DNA of 64,000 nt from Evansella vedderi. GTDB lineage: Bacteria > Bacillota > Bacilli > Bacillales > Salisediminibacteriaceae. The stretch covers positions 62,001-126,000 of the forward strand of contig NZ_JAUSUG010000003.1 of NCBI RefSeq assembly GCF_030813435.1, in the 5' to 3' direction. This document shows, piece after piece, positions 63,964 to 64,000 of this stretch. Position numbers and translations under genes: made by a program. The notes beneath the pieces are model-generated. The model made no database searches. It was not told where the DNA came from and saw only the letters and a list, made by a program, of their open reading frames with translations. How positions within the stretch are numbered: the stretch's first letter is position 1; every line of letters starts with the position of its first letter.

Positions 63964-64000
63964 AAACATAGACAAAATAAAAATTTTCTTAAGGATAGAT

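Noticed and set aside
1-64000. CRISPR arrays, tRNA or rRNA genes, prophage modules
   Set aside because: No regularly spaced repeats, cloverleaf-type sequences, rRNA segments or phage structural genes were seen. The repeats present are single, dispersed and intergenic.

Overview
This window reads as a chromosomal segment of a low-GC, endospore-forming Gram-positive bacterium of the family Bacillaceae. Sporulation genes (spoVK, cotE, spoVS, spoIIIE, the dipicolinate synthase pair dpaA/dpaB), sirA, the ric/rny RNA-decay genes and the ymf cluster all appear in an order close to that of Bacillus subtilis, read backwards. Almost every gene is on the minus strand. The dispersed GC-rich intergenic repeats resemble those common in environmental Bacillaceae; the genus cannot be fixed from the sequence alone.

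Layout. 0.1-3.2 kb: yneK, ccdC, a degenerate Lgt-like membrane protein with a TlpA thioredoxin, then copZ/csoR. 3.4-8.6 kb: an SRPBCC protein, a heterodimeric ABC exporter and tRNA 2-selenouridine synthase. 8.7-14.1 kb: yneF, sirA, transketolase, and the SOS locus (ynzC, yneA, divergent lexA with three LexA boxes). 14.4-17.2 kb: a DEDDh exonuclease with a zinc tail, an unknown small gene, and glnA behind a GlnR/TnrA-type palindrome but without adjacent glnR. 17.5-32.6 kb: ynbB, hflX, spoVK, hfq, miaA, an RsmJ-like methyltransferase, mutL, mutS, an amidoligase-like gene, cotE, ricA and miaB. 33-42.4 kb: rhodanese, kbl-tdh, korBA, spoVS, ymdB and rny. 42.9-50.2 kb: recA, a DEAD-box helicase, cinA, pgsA, rodZ and ymfK. 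50.6-63.9 kb: ymfJ-I-H-F, a GntR regulator, spoIIIE, ylzJ-tepA, and dapA-dapG-asd-dpaB-dpaA.

The most remarkable feature is recA. It is split in three by two compact group I introns of 331 and 294 nt, separated by a micro-exon of only 21 nt encoding NPETTPG, the heart of the L2 DNA-binding loop. Removing both introns restores a 346-residue RecA with perfect frame and consensus sequence. Both introns show P1, P2 with a GAAA loop, P3, P7 and P8 pairings with compensatory changes, and both 5' exons end in the same UGGU, so in-frame skipping of the micro-exon is conceivable. Other points of note are the degenerate Lgt paralogue, the amidoligase beside cotE, the loss of glnR, rnjB, yneB and copA from their usual places, and several families of 0.1-0.27 kb intergenic repeats, one bounded by 21-bp inverted ends.

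Functionally, the window joins DNA repair and SOS control (lexA, yneA, recA, mutSL), RNA maturation and decay (rny, ricA, miaB, miaA, hfq, mnmH, DEAD-box helicase), sporulation, and the aspartate pathway that feeds lysine, peptidoglycan and spore dipicolinate.
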